64,000 bases of DNA from Streptomyces caeruleatus. Its GTDB lineage: Bacteria > Actinomycetota > Actinomycetes > Streptomycetales > Streptomycetaceae. Below, one piece after another: positions 15,410-23,265 of the stretch. Position 1 is the first letter of the stretch. Each line of letters opens with the position of its first letter. The notes beneath the pieces were generated by a model. That model was not told where the DNA came from, searched no databases, and was given only the letters and a program-made list of their open reading frames with translations. The stretch lies in assembly GCF_001514235.1 (NCBI RefSeq), contig NZ_KQ948927.1, positions 124,763-188,762 on the forward strand, given 5' to 3'. A program made the position numbers and the translations under genes.

Positions 15410-17353
15410 TCAGCGGCGGCGGTACGACTCCACGTAGCCGGCCGCGGGCGTGCCCACGCCGGTGACGTCGTCGTAGCCCTTCACGGCGCTCAGCGAGCTG
15501 TCCTTGCCGAGGGAGCGTACGGACGTGGCCAGACCGTCCGTCGCGTCATAGCCGTTGACGAAGTCGACACGCGCCACCGCGAGCCCGGCCCCCGTCGGGT
15601 TGTCCGTGACGTCGTGGTACGCCTTCGACCCGTACCGCGCGTAGATCGACGGGTTGGCGAAACCGATCGGCTTCCCGCCGCCGGCCTCCTGCGCGAGGGC
15701 CTGGACGGCCGCGATGACCGGCGCCGCCAGCGAGGTGCCGCCGAGCCGGTACTCGTCGTACGCCTGCGTCCTCCCGTCCGGCATGGTCTGCGTCTGGCCC
15801 ACCAGGAACCCGGTGTTCGGGTCGGCGATGGCCGCGATGTCCGGGACGACCCGGTTGCCGTCGGCGCTGTTGGCCCTGGCCAGCGCGTCCGGCACGACGC
15901 CCTGCTGCCAGTACGGCTCGGCGACGGTCCTGCTGGTGCCGCCGCCCGCGCCCGAGGTGAACGCGCCCGGGAAGCCGGTCCAGCTCTTGCCGTCGGCCGA
16001 AAGGCCCGCCTTCTCGGTGCCCCAGCCGGTCTCCCACAGGTACTTGTCGCCCTTGCCGACCGCCAGCGAGGTGCCGCCGACCGCCGTCACCCACGCCGAA
16101 CTCGCCGGGATGTCGACCTGCTTGGTGCCGCTGCTCGCGACCTCGTCGCCGTCGTCGCCGGAGGAGTAGTAGAAGCCGATGCCCTCGACCGCGCCGAACT
16201 GGAAGACCTGGTCGTAGGCGGCCGCGAGGTCCGGGGTCTGGGCGGCCTCGGTCTCGCCCCAGGAGTTGGAGACGATGTCGGCCAGGTGGTTGTCGACGAT
16301 CTTGCCGAGCGAGTCGAGCAGGTCCTCGTCGTAGCAGGAGGCCGCGCCCACGTACGTGACCTGCGCGCCGGGCGCGACCGCGTGCACGGCCTCGACGTCG
16401 AGGGTCTCCTCGCCGTACCAGCCGGCCGCCCCGCACTCCTCGGTCCGGGTGTACTTCGCCGGCAGGTCCTGACGCAGCTGGCCGGTGGTCCAGGCCGCGT
16501 CGCCGTTGCGCTTGGCGTAGGTGGCCGCGTCGTAGGCGATGGTCGGGGAGGCGTACGCGTCGGTGATGGCGATGCGCACGCCCTTGCCGGTGTGCTTGCC
16601 CGCGCCATACGCGGCGCGCAGCTGCCTGCCCGTGTAACCCTTCACGGCGTACGGGATCTTCGTGCCGTACGCGTCCGGCAGCGTGCTCGCCACGTTCGAG
16701 CCGTGGTACGTCGAGAACGGCCCGGAGTTGCGGAACACGGTCTCCGGCGGCGGCAGTTGGTCCTTGTGGCTCGCCAGGTGCGGGGCGGTGTCCAGGCCGG
16801 TGACGGTCAGGACGGCGCCCTTCAGCGCGTCCGGCACCGTGACGGCGGCCATGGGAGCGCGGTAAGTCCTGGCGCCCTTGGTGTAGTTGTGCAGCTGGGT
16901 GCCGAACGCCTTCTCCGCGGCGGCCACATCGCCGGAGACGGCGACATAGTGCTGCGTGACGCCCGTGACCTTCAGCCCGGCGGAGGTCAGCCACTCCTTG
17001 ACGGCGGCGACCTGAGCCTTGGTCGCGCCGAAGCGGGCCCGCGCCTGGTCCGCCGACAGGTACTTGCCGTACGAGGCCGAGCGCGGGTCCGACACGGCCT
17101 TGGCGTAGGCGGCGAGGCCGGTCGCGTCCCGGCCCGCGAGGTAGACGCGCACGGCGACCCGGGAGCCGTCCGAGGTCGCGCCCTGGTCCGCCTTGGCCGT
17201 GGCCCACGCGGGCTTGGTCCCGGCGAGCCGGTCACGCCCCGGGTTGTCCGCGGCGTGCGCCACCGGTATGCCGAGCGCCAGTGCGCCGGTGAGCAGAGGC
17301 AGTGTCGCCGCCAGACTCACGGAGGTGCGCAGCGCGGCACGTCGAGATCTCAT
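15410..17353 (-). CDS. secreted S53 family serine-carboxyl peptidase (sedolisin/kumamolisin-like)
   Basis: A 647-residue exported peptidase. The N-terminal signal peptide ends at about VAHAAD (residue 34). A pro-kumamolisin activation domain follows (about 40-230; the segment YLSADQARARFGAT is typical), then the S53 catalytic domain. The catalytic Glu and Asp are in GEETLDVEAVHAVAP (near 314-320), the oxyanion region is SNSWGE, and the nucleophile Ser is in GGTSLAAP (about 541), where most relatives have SGTS. The C-terminal GYDDVTGVGTP matches the calcium-site region. The enzymes are acid-active endo- or tripeptidyl peptidases. The ATG at 17353 follows AGGGGG. Monocistronic. Confidence 0.9.
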   Translation of the reverse strand: MRSRRAALRTSVSLAATLPLLTGALALGIPVAHAADNPGRDRLAGTKPAWATAKADQGATSDGSRVAVRVYLAGRDATGLAAYAKAVSDPRSASYGKYLSADQARARFGATKAQVAAVKEWLTSAGLKVTGVTQHYVAVSGDVAAAEKAFGTQLHNYTKGARTYRAPMAAVTVPDALKGAVLTVTGLDTAPHLASHKDQLPPPETVFRNSGPFSTYHGSNVASTLPDAYGTKIPYAVKGYTGRQLRAAYGAGKHTGKGVRIAITDAYASPTIAYDAATYAKRNGDAAWTTGQLRQDLPAKYTRTEECGAAGWYGEETLDVEAVHAVAPGAQVTYVGAASCYDEDLLDSLGKIVDNHLADIVSNSWGETEAAQTPDLAAAYDQVFQFGAVEGIGFYYSSGDDGDEVASSGTKQVDIPASSAWVTAVGGTSLAVGKGDKYLWETGWGTEKAGLSADGKSWTGFPGAFTSGAGGGTSRTVAEPYWQQGVVPDALARANSADGNRVVPDIAAIADPNTGFLVGQTQTMPDGRTQAYDEYRLGGTSLAAPVIAAVQALAQEAGGGKPIGFANPSIYARYGSKAYHDVTDNPTGAGLAVARVDFVNGYDATDGLATSVRSLGKDSSLSAVKGYDDVTGVGTPAAGYVESYRRR

Positions 17354-17505
17354 GGAACCCCCTGTGCGATTCGTGTGCGAGTGGATCACCCGACGGTGGC
17401 CACTCAATCGCCGAACCGTTCACGCCAGGGGAATGCCCGGACCAAGAAGGTCCCAACTAACCTAATGACAACGCCATTTCACAGTACGGACCACCGCCGT
17501 ACGCA

Positions 17506-18129
17506 CTACGCCTCCGGCTTCGCGCCCCGCTTCTTCAGCAGGTCCGTCATCAGGTCGATCTCCGACTGCTGCGCGTCCACCATGCCCTGCGCGAGCCGCT
17601 TCTCCACCTCGACGTCGCACTTGTCGACACAGCCCTTGGCCATGTGGATGCCGCCCTTGTGATGGGCCGTCATCAACTGGAGGTAGAAGACCTCGGCCTG
17701 CTTGCCGCTGAGGCCCTGAAGCTTCTTCATCTGCGCGTCGGTCGCCATGCCCGGCATCAGCGAGCCGTCCCCGGCGGAGGGCATGTCGCCCATGCCCATC
17801 CACGTCATCGGCGGCTGCGCCGACACCTTCGGCAGCCCCCACAGATCCAGCCAGCCCAGCAGCATGCCGCGCTGGTTGGCCTGCGTCTGCGCGATGTCGT
17901 ACGCCAGCAGCCGCACCTCCTTGTCGTCCGTGCGGTCCCGCACGATGTACGACATCTCCACGGCCTGCTGATGGTGCACCGCCATGTCCCGCGCGAACCC
18001 GGCGTCCGCCGAGTCGGCGCCCGGCGTATCGCTCGAACCGCCGTCCTCGGCGACGGCGTAGGTGAGCGCGCCGACCGCGACGAGGACGGCCGCCGCGGTC
18101 CCGGCGATCCAGCCGACGTGCCTCTTCAC
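17506..18129 (-). CDS. DUF305 family exported protein
   Basis: A 207-residue protein with one N-terminal membrane or signal segment (about 5-25), then a four-helix DUF305 domain. Paired histidine motifs MAVHHQQAVEMS and MTAHHKGGIHMAKG, and a methionine-rich MTWMGMGDMPSAG loop, suggest metal (possibly copper) binding outside the membrane. The start GTG at 18129 overlaps the stop of the DUF3105 gene as GTGA, so translation is coupled. The partnership of DUF3105 and DUF305 implies a joint envelope function that is not established. Only the pairing and the motifs are seen here; a copper role is inference. Confidence 0.85.
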   Translation of the reverse strand: MKRHVGWIAGTAAAVLVAVGALTYAVAEDGGSSDTPGADSADAGFARDMAVHHQQAVEMSYIVRDRTDDKEVRLLAYDIAQTQANQRGMLLGWLDLWGLPKVSAQPPMTWMGMGDMPSAGDGSLMPGMATDAQMKKLQGLSGKQAEVFYLQLMTAHHKGGIHMAKGCVDKCDVEVEKRLAQGMVDAQQSEIDLMTDLLKKRGAKPEA

Positions 18130-18788
18130 TCCGGCAGACCACCCGTGCACGGCGCGCCCGGCTCGGGCGTCTGCTTGCCCTGGACGTACGTCTCGAAGAA
18201 CTTGGCGACGTTCGGGTCGGCCGCACCCGTCACCGTGCGCTGGTGCCCCCACGCGGTCAGCATGATCGGGTCCTGCTGCTTCTCGTCCGGGCTCATCAGC
18301 GTGTACGGCGTCTGCTTCACCTTCGCCGCCAGCGCCTCGACGTCGCTCTTGGACGCCTTGGACGTGTACGTCACCCAGACGGCACCGTGCTCCAGCGAGT
18401 GCACGGCGTGCTCGTTCTTCAGCTCCTTGGTGTAGACGTCGCCGTTGCAGTTCATCCACACCTGGTTGTGGTCACCGCCGACCGGGGGCTCCGAGGAGTA
18501 CTTCACGCTCTTGGCGACATGGGTGCGCCCGAGCTTGCCCTCCCAGGTCCGCACGCCGTCCTTGCCGGTGACGAACTTGCCGGGGGAACTGGAGTCGACC
18601 GCCGCGGCGCCGTCGTCGGACTGCGACCGGATGAGCACGACACCGCCGACGACGAGACCGGCGACGACCACCGTGCTGGTCACGATCGTGAGGATGCGGT
18701 TGCGGCGCTCCCGAGCACGCTCGGCACGCCGCATCTCTTCTATCCGCGCTTGGCGCGAGGTGTTGCCCTTGTTCTTGGCGGAGCCCAT
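18126..18788 (-). CDS. DUF3105 membrane-anchored protein
   Basis: A 220-residue protein. A lysine/arginine-rich cytoplasmic start (about 1-30, many Ala/Glu/Arg) precedes one transmembrane helix (about 34-54) and an extracytoplasmic DUF3105 domain, with YSSEPPVGGDHNQVWMNC and HSLEHGAVWVTY as its conserved blocks. Several His, Cys and acidic residues could bind metal, but no reaction is known. ATG 18788 follows AAGGACA. It is the first gene of a two-gene operon with the DUF305 protein (GTGA overlap). Confidence 0.85.
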   Translation of the reverse strand: MGSAKNKGNTSRQARIEEMRRAERARERRNRILTIVTSTVVVAGLVVGGVVLIRSQSDDGAAAVDSSSPGKFVTGKDGVRTWEGKLGRTHVAKSVKYSSEPPVGGDHNQVWMNCNGDVYTKELKNEHAVHSLEHGAVWVTYTSKASKSDVEALAAKVKQTPYTLMSPDEKQQDPIMLTAWGHQRTVTGAADPNVAKFFETYVQGKQTPEPGAPCTGGLPE

Positions 18789-18953
18789 GAGGCGTTGTCC
18801 TTCTGGCGAAAGGGACGGTCGGGTCCGCTGATCGTAAGGGGGAAGGTCGGACCTCTCGTAGGGCGGGCGCGGGAAAGGCCGGCGGAACGGCCGGATCGTT
18901 CCGATCCGGCCAATATTTTGAATCGCGGATGCGCATTATCTACGCTGCGGAAC

Positions 18954-19388
18954 ATGCGGCTGTTGCGCTCCACCGACCTGGCACTGCGCCTTCTGATGCG
19001 GCTCGCCGTGCTGGGGGACGCCACCCCGACGACCCGCGAGGTCGCCGCGGACATGGAGGTGCCGTACACGCACGCCGCCAAGGTCGTCGCCGAACTGCAG
19101 CACATGGGCCTGGTGGACGCCCGCCGGGGGCGCGGCGGCGGGCTCTCGCTCAGCGACCGGGGCCGTACCGCGTCGGTCGGCGCGGTCGTGCGGGCCTTCG
19201 AGGGCGACGGCGACGTCGTCGAGTGCGAGGGCGACCACCCCTGCCCGCTGCACTCCGGCTGCCGGCTGCGCGGCGCGCTGCGGCGGGCCCAGGAGGCCTT
19301 CTACGCCTCACTGGACCCGCTGACGGTGACCGACGTGACCGCGGACCCCACCGGGCCGCTCCTGCTGCAGATCGGCCGCACGCCCTGA
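18954..19388 (+). CDS. nsrR: Rrf2 family regulator, NsrR-like nitric oxide sensor
   Basis: A 144-residue Rrf2 protein. The winged helix starts at MRLLRSTDLALRLLMRLAVLG, and the recognition region VPYTHAAKVVAELQHMGLV is typical. Three cysteines in CEGDHPCPLHSGC are spaced C-x5-C-x5-C, the arrangement that holds the [4Fe-4S] cluster in Streptomyces NsrR. NO destroys the cluster and relieves repression. The next gene, convergent and 13 bp away, is hmp, the usual target. I chose the ATG at 18954; an ATGCGCAT palindrome at 18929-18936 upstream could be autoregulatory. The symbol rests on the cysteine spacing and the neighbour. Confidence 0.87.
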   Translation: MRLLRSTDLALRLLMRLAVLGDATPTTREVAADMEVPYTHAAKVVAELQHMGLVDARRGRGGGLSLSDRGRTASVGAVVRAFEGDGDVVECEGDHPCPLHSGCRLRGALRRAQEAFYASLDPLTVTDVTADPTGPLLLQIGRTP

Positions 19389-19401
19389 GCCCCGGCTCGG
19401 C

Positions 19402-20601
19402 TCAGCCCGCCTGCGCCAGCCAGAGGTCGGGCCCGAACACCTCGTAGTGGATGTCGGCCGGCGCGACCCCCTTGCCGATCAGCTGCGCCCGTACCGCCCG
19501 CATGAAGGGCAGCGGCCCGCACAGGTACGCGCGCGTGCCCCGCGGTACGGCGACGTCGGCGAGGTCGACCAGGCCGGTGCGGTGGGACGCCTCGGCGTCG
19601 TCGGCGCCCGCCTCGTAGAAGAAGTGGACGGACGCGTCCGCCAGCTTCCGCGCGTACGCCTCGTGGTCGGCGCGCAGGGCGTGCTCGGTGGGGGAGCGGT
19701 CGCCGTGCACGACGAGCACCGGGCCCTCGTGCCCGGTGTCCACGAGGTGCCCCAGCATGGCGACGATCGGCGTCACGCCGATGCCGGCGGAGGCGAGGAG
19801 CAGCGGGGCGGCTGCGTCCGTGTCGCCGAGCACGAGATCGCCGGACGGCGCCGACAGGCTCAGCCGGTCGCCGACCCGCACGCGCGCGTGCAGGTGGTTC
19901 GAGACCTCGCCGTCGGGAGCCGCGTCACCCACCACCCGCTTCACGCTGATCTGGCGTACGGGTGAGCCGGGGGCGGCGGAGAGGCTGTACTGGCGTATCT
20001 GCCGGGCCCCGTCCGGCAGCTCGGCCTGGACGGAGACGTACTGCCCGGCCCGGAAGTCCGGCGCCGGGCGCCCGTCGGCCGGACGCAGCCGGAAGGTGGC
20101 GACATCGGAGGTCTCCTCGACCCGCCCGACGACCTCCCACTCCCGCCACTCGTTGCCGCCCCGCTCCTCGTAGAGCCGCTTCTCGATCGAGACCAGCGCG
20201 TTCGCCATCAGCCAGTAGACCTCGTCCCAGGCGGCCGCGACCTCGGGCGTGACGGCCTCGCCGAGCACCTCGACGATGGCGGCGAAGAGGTGCTCGTGGA
20301 CCAGCGCGTACTGCTCCGCCGTGACGCCCAGGGAGGCGTGCTTGTGGGCGATGCGGCCCAGCATCGCGTCGGGCCGCTCCTCGGGGTGGTCCACGAGGTA
20401 CGTCGCGAACGCGGCGATCGACCCGGCGAGGGCCTGCCGCTGGGTGCCGGCCGCCTGGTTGCCGCGGTTGAACAGGTCGCGCAGCAGCTCGGGGCGGGCG
20501 GCGAACAAGCGGGCGTAGAAGCGCTCGGTGATCTCACCGATGGCCCCGCCGACGACGGGAAGGGTGGCACGCACGGTGGCGGCGGACTGCTCGGACAGCA
20601 T
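19402..20601 (-). CDS. hmp: flavohaemoglobin, nitric oxide dioxygenase
   Basis: A 399-residue flavohaemoprotein that oxidises NO to nitrate using O2 and NAD(P)H in the cytosol. The globin domain (1-140) carries the proximal-histidine region VTAEQYALVHEHLFAAI and the Phe of the distal pocket in LFNRGNQ. The FAD domain (about 150-260) has RQYSLSAAPG, and the NAD domain has GIGVTPIVAML. The ATG is at 20601; an NsrR-like operator is centred 57 bp upstream. Together with the neighbouring NsrR it forms a self-contained NO-detoxification pair. Confidence 0.95.
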   Translation of the reverse strand: MLSEQSAATVRATLPVVGGAIGEITERFYARLFAARPELLRDLFNRGNQAAGTQRQALAGSIAAFATYLVDHPEERPDAMLGRIAHKHASLGVTAEQYALVHEHLFAAIVEVLGEAVTPEVAAAWDEVYWLMANALVSIEKRLYEERGGNEWREWEVVGRVEETSDVATFRLRPADGRPAPDFRAGQYVSVQAELPDGARQIRQYSLSAAPGSPVRQISVKRVVGDAAPDGEVSNHLHARVRVGDRLSLSAPSGDLVLGDTDAAAPLLLASAGIGVTPIVAMLGHLVDTGHEGPVLVVHGDRSPTEHALRADHEAYARKLADASVHFFYEAGADDAEASHRTGLVDLADVAVPRGTRAYLCGPLPFMRAVRAQLIGKGVAPADIHYEVFGPDLWLAQAG

Positions 20602-20646
20602 CGGGTCTCCTCAGGCTCGATCGGGCCGATCCGGTGCCACCATTAA

Positions 20647-20669
20647 AACTTGCATCCAAGATGCAAATT
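20647..20669. promoter_or_regulatory. NsrR operator upstream of hmp
   Basis: A perfect 7-bp inverted repeat TTGCATC-CAA-GATGCAA (20650-20666) sits inside a 23-bp element beginning AA and ending TT, the 11-1-11 form described for NsrR sites. It is 46 bp before the hmp start in an AT-rich promoter stretch. Confidence 0.75.
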
Positions 20670-20816
20670 AAAGCGGGGTGGGTCCTGTGGGGCCGGGCAT
20701 TACGGATGTCGGTCCGAGCAGGCAAGATGGGCGGCAGAGCAGTGCACCGGCACCACGGCGGGACACCCGCCGTATGCCGGGAGTTCGACCCGAGGTCGCT
20801 TCGGCGATCAAGGTGC

Positions 20817-20832
20817 GCAACGCGCCTGAAAC
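20817..20832 (+). promoter_or_regulatory. GlnR-like half box before glnA2 (weak)
   Basis: GCAAC, six bases, then GAAAC has the a-b pentamer spacing of GlnR sites, with one mismatch in the first pentamer, 89 bp before the glnA2 start. Only one a-b pair is present, so this is a weak call. The remainder of the 319-bp gap (20602-20920) shows only the NsrR site. Confidence 0.25.
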
Positions 20833-20920
20833 GGTGTTGTGGTGTGATGCTCAGGTGCCCGACCGCCTCCCGCTGGACCGGAGACAGGCGGCCTGACCAG
20901 CAAGGATGGGGAAGCGGAAG

Positions 20921-22282
20921 ATGGACAAGCAGCAGGAGTTCGTGCTCCGGACATTGGAGGAGCGCGACATCCGGTTCGTACGCCTGTGGTTCACGGACGT
21001 GCTGGGCTTCCTCAAGTCGGTCGCCGTGGCCCCGGCCGAGCTGGAGCAGGCATTCGACGAGGGCATCGGCTTCGACGGCTCGGCGATCGAGGGTTTCGCC
21101 CGGGTCTACGAGTCCGACATGATCGCCAAGCCGGACCCCTCGACCTTCCAGATCCTGCCCTGGCGCGCCGAGGCCCCCGGCACCGCCCGCATGTTCTGCG
21201 ACATCCTGATGCCGGACGGCTCCCCGTCCTTCGCGGACCCGCGCTACGTCCTCAAGCGCGCCCTGGCCCGCGCCTCCGACCTGGGCTTCACCTTCTACAC
21301 CCACCCGGAGATCGAGTTCTTCCTGCTGAAGGACCGGCCCCTGGACGGCTCACGGCCGCAGCCGGCCGACAACTCCGGCTACTTCGACCACACCCCGACC
21401 AACGTCGGCATGGACTTCCGCCGCCAGGCGATCACCATGCTGGAGTCCATGGGCATCTCGGTCGAGTTCTCCCACCACGAGGGCGCCCCCGGCCAGCAGG
21501 AGATCGACCTGCGTTACGCCGACGCGCTGTCCACGGCGGACAACATCATGACGTTCCGCCTGGTCATGAAGCAGGTGGCGCTGGAACAGGGCGTCCACGC
21601 GACGTTCATGCCGAAGCCGTTCTCCGAGCACCCGGGCAGCGGCATGCACACGCACCTCTCCCTCTTCGAGGGCGACAGGAACGCGTTCTACGAGTCCGGC
21701 TCCGAGTACCAGCTCTCCAAGGTCGGCCGCTCCTTCATCGCGGGCCTCCTCCGCCACGCGGCGGAGATCTCGGCGGTCACCAACCAGTGGGTCAACTCCT
21801 ACAAGCGCATCTGGGGCGGCTCCGAGCGCACCGCGGGCGCCGGCGGCGAGGCCCCCTCGTACATCTGCTGGGGCCACAACAACCGCTCGGCCCTCGTCCG
21901 CGTCCCGATGTACAAGCCCGGCAAGACGGGTTCCGCCCGAGTCGAGGTCCGCTCCCTGGACTCCGGCGCCAACCCCTACCTGGCCTACGCCCTCCTCCTC
22001 GCCGCCGGCCTCAAGGGCATCGAAGAGGGCTACGAGCTCCCTCCGGGCGCCGAGGACGACGTCTGGGCCCTCTCCGACGCCGAACGCCGCGCCATGGGCA
22101 TCGAACCCCTGCCCCAGAACCTCGGCGAGGGCCTGACACTGATGGAACGCAGCGACCTCGTCGCCGAGACGCTGGGGGAGCACGTCTTCGACTTCTTCCT
22201 GCGCAACAAGCGGCAGGAGTGGGAGGAGTACCGCAGCGAGGTCACGGCGTTCGAGCTGCGGAAGAACCTGCCTGTCCTCTAG
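20921..22282 (+). CDS. glnA2: glutamine synthetase-like gamma-glutamylpolyamine synthetase
   Basis: A 453-residue type I glutamine-synthetase fold. The beta-grasp domain (about 15-105) is followed by the catalytic barrel, with FDGSAIEGF, the metal ligands in HPEIEFF, HHEGAPGQQEIDLRY, GSGMHTHLS and the ATP region NSYKRIWGG. The paralogue GlnA2 of S. coelicolor has been reported as a gamma-glutamylpolyamine synthetase rather than a housekeeping GS; this sequence fits it closely from memory. I chose the ATG at 20921 (GGGGAAG six bases upstream); an ATG at 20906 has poor spacing. It is divergent from hmp and convergent with the VOC gene. Confidence 0.9.
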   Translation: MDKQQEFVLRTLEERDIRFVRLWFTDVLGFLKSVAVAPAELEQAFDEGIGFDGSAIEGFARVYESDMIAKPDPSTFQILPWRAEAPGTARMFCDILMPDGSPSFADPRYVLKRALARASDLGFTFYTHPEIEFFLLKDRPLDGSRPQPADNSGYFDHTPTNVGMDFRRQAITMLESMGISVEFSHHEGAPGQQEIDLRYADALSTADNIMTFRLVMKQVALEQGVHATFMPKPFSEHPGSGMHTHLSLFEGDRNAFYESGSEYQLSKVGRSFIAGLLRHAAEISAVTNQWVNSYKRIWGGSERTAGAGGEAPSYICWGHNNRSALVRVPMYKPGKTGSARVEVRSLDSGANPYLAYALLLAAGLKGIEEGYELPPGAEDDVWALSDAERRAMGIEPLPQNLGEGLTLMERSDLVAETLGEHVFDFFLRNKRQEWEEYRSEVTAFELRKNLPVL

Positions 22283-22295
22283 CGCCTGATCGCCG

Positions 22296-22336
22296 TGGGG
22301 CGCGGGATTCGCATCCATATGCGGCTCCGCGCCCCA
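22296..22336. terminator. hairpin between glnA2 and the VOC gene, derived from an interspersed repeat
   Basis: A 10-bp perfect stem TGGGGCGCGG/CCGCGCCCCA (22296-22305 and 22327-22336) with an inner GCAT/ATGC pairing. The sequence, including ATATGCGGCTCCG, is a truncated copy of the long interspersed repeat found at 44923. It probably terminates both convergent genes. Confidence 0.7.
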
Positions 22337-22344
22337 TTACGGTG

Positions 22345-22797
22345 TCACTGCTCGCGCTTGTTCGCCAGATCCGCAAGGACCTGATGCAGGGGTTCCGTCG
22401 CCCTTCGCCGGTACTCCTGGATCGACCAGCCGTTGCCGTCCGGGTCCTTGAAGTACATGAAGGTGGCGCCGTCGTCGGGGGAGTACTGGACGGGCTCCGA
22501 GATCTCCAGGCCCCGCTCCACCAGCTCCGCGTGTGCCGCCTTGATGTCGGCGACGCAGAGCTGGAGCCCCTGGTAGGAGCCGGGCTCGGGGACCGTCTCG
22601 CCCTTGGTCAGGTCCCAGATGCTGTCGCCCAGGGCGATCGAACAGCCGGAGCCCGGCGGGGTCAGCTGGACGATGCGCATGCCCGGCATGACCTCCTGGT
22701 CGATGTCGACGTGGAAGCCCACCTTGTCCCGGTAGAAGTCACGGGCCCGGTCGATGTCGCTCACGGGCAGCGGGATCACTTCGAGGGTGAAGTCCAT
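22345..22797 (-). CDS. VOC (glyoxalase/bleomycin-resistance) superfamily protein
   Basis: A 150-residue vicinal oxygen chelate protein with two beta-alpha-beta3 modules. The second module ends in FMYFKDPDGNGWSIQEY, the usual C-terminal block with a metal-ligand glutamate. The family includes glyoxalase, dioxygenases and drug-binding proteins; the reaction here is not known. The ATG at 22797 follows GGAGG seven bases upstream, which rules out the longer frame. It is convergent with glnA2 and shares its terminator hairpin. Confidence 0.85.
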   Translation of the reverse strand: MDFTLEVIPLPVSDIDRARDFYRDKVGFHVDIDQEVMPGMRIVQLTPPGSGCSIALGDSIWDLTKGETVPEPGSYQGLQLCVADIKAAHAELVERGLEISEPVQYSPDDGATFMYFKDPDGNGWSIQEYRRRATEPLHQVLADLANKREQ

Positions 22798-22933
22798 TAC
22801 CGGTCCTCCATGGGGAATCGCCAGCGGGTCTGGCTGAACGGCTCCCCCCAACCGAAGCGGAAAACGATGCTCTGCGCCACGTGAGGTTCAGGTTCCGCAT
22901 CTTTCGAGGACACCGGCGCCGCTGCGGGACCCT

Positions 22934-23008
22934 GCTGGGGGCTGCCGCCCCCAGGCCCCCGCTTCGGCCCTGAAGGGGCCTCGTCCTCAAACGCCGGACG
23001 GGCTGAAA
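22934..23008. repeat. second interspersed repeat family (CTGGGGG-hairpin element)
   Basis: A hairpin CTGGGGG-CTGCCG-CCCCCAG (22934-22953) is followed by GCTTCGGCCCTGAAGGGGCC and CTCAAACGCCGGACGGGC. I recall this combination from many Streptomyces intergenic regions. It occurs once in this window, in the 468-bp gap between the VOC gene and glnE. Confidence 0.6.
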
Positions 23009-23092
23009 GACCCGGACCGGCGTCGGCCGCGAGGCGGGCGAACCCTCATGGCGCGTACCCCCACCTACCGAGACGGGCCACCGCAGGCATAT

Positions 23093-23130
23093 CAGGGGCG
23101 CGGGGAACTGCGCGACCAGCCCCCACCCAC
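23093..23130. repeat. interspersed palindromic repeat, short form (copy 2)
   Basis: CAGGGGCGCGGGGAACTGCG followed by CGACCAGCCCCCACC, the same core as at 7567 and 51061. It lies in the same gap as the previous repeat. The rest of the gap up to glnE holds only the glnE promoter and GGGAGGG ribosome-binding site. Confidence 0.75.
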
Positions 23131-23265
23131 CGCAACGGGCCGCCGCAGGCACCCCCGCTCAACCGCCGGAGGCACAGGCACCCCGCCCAAGCCCAGCGCA
23201 GCGGCTACGCTCGAACGCGTACGACCTTGATCGGGTGCGTACCCCGATCGGACGGGAGGGCGAGC

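Noticed and set aside
15546..17207. Arg/Gly-rich frame inside the S53 peptidase gene
   Set aside because: Out-of-frame shadow of a gene with an intact catalytic domain.
18929..18936. ATGCGCAT as an NsrR autoregulatory site
   Set aside because: Palindromic and near the start, but it does not match the 23-bp form seen before hmp; left as a remark only.
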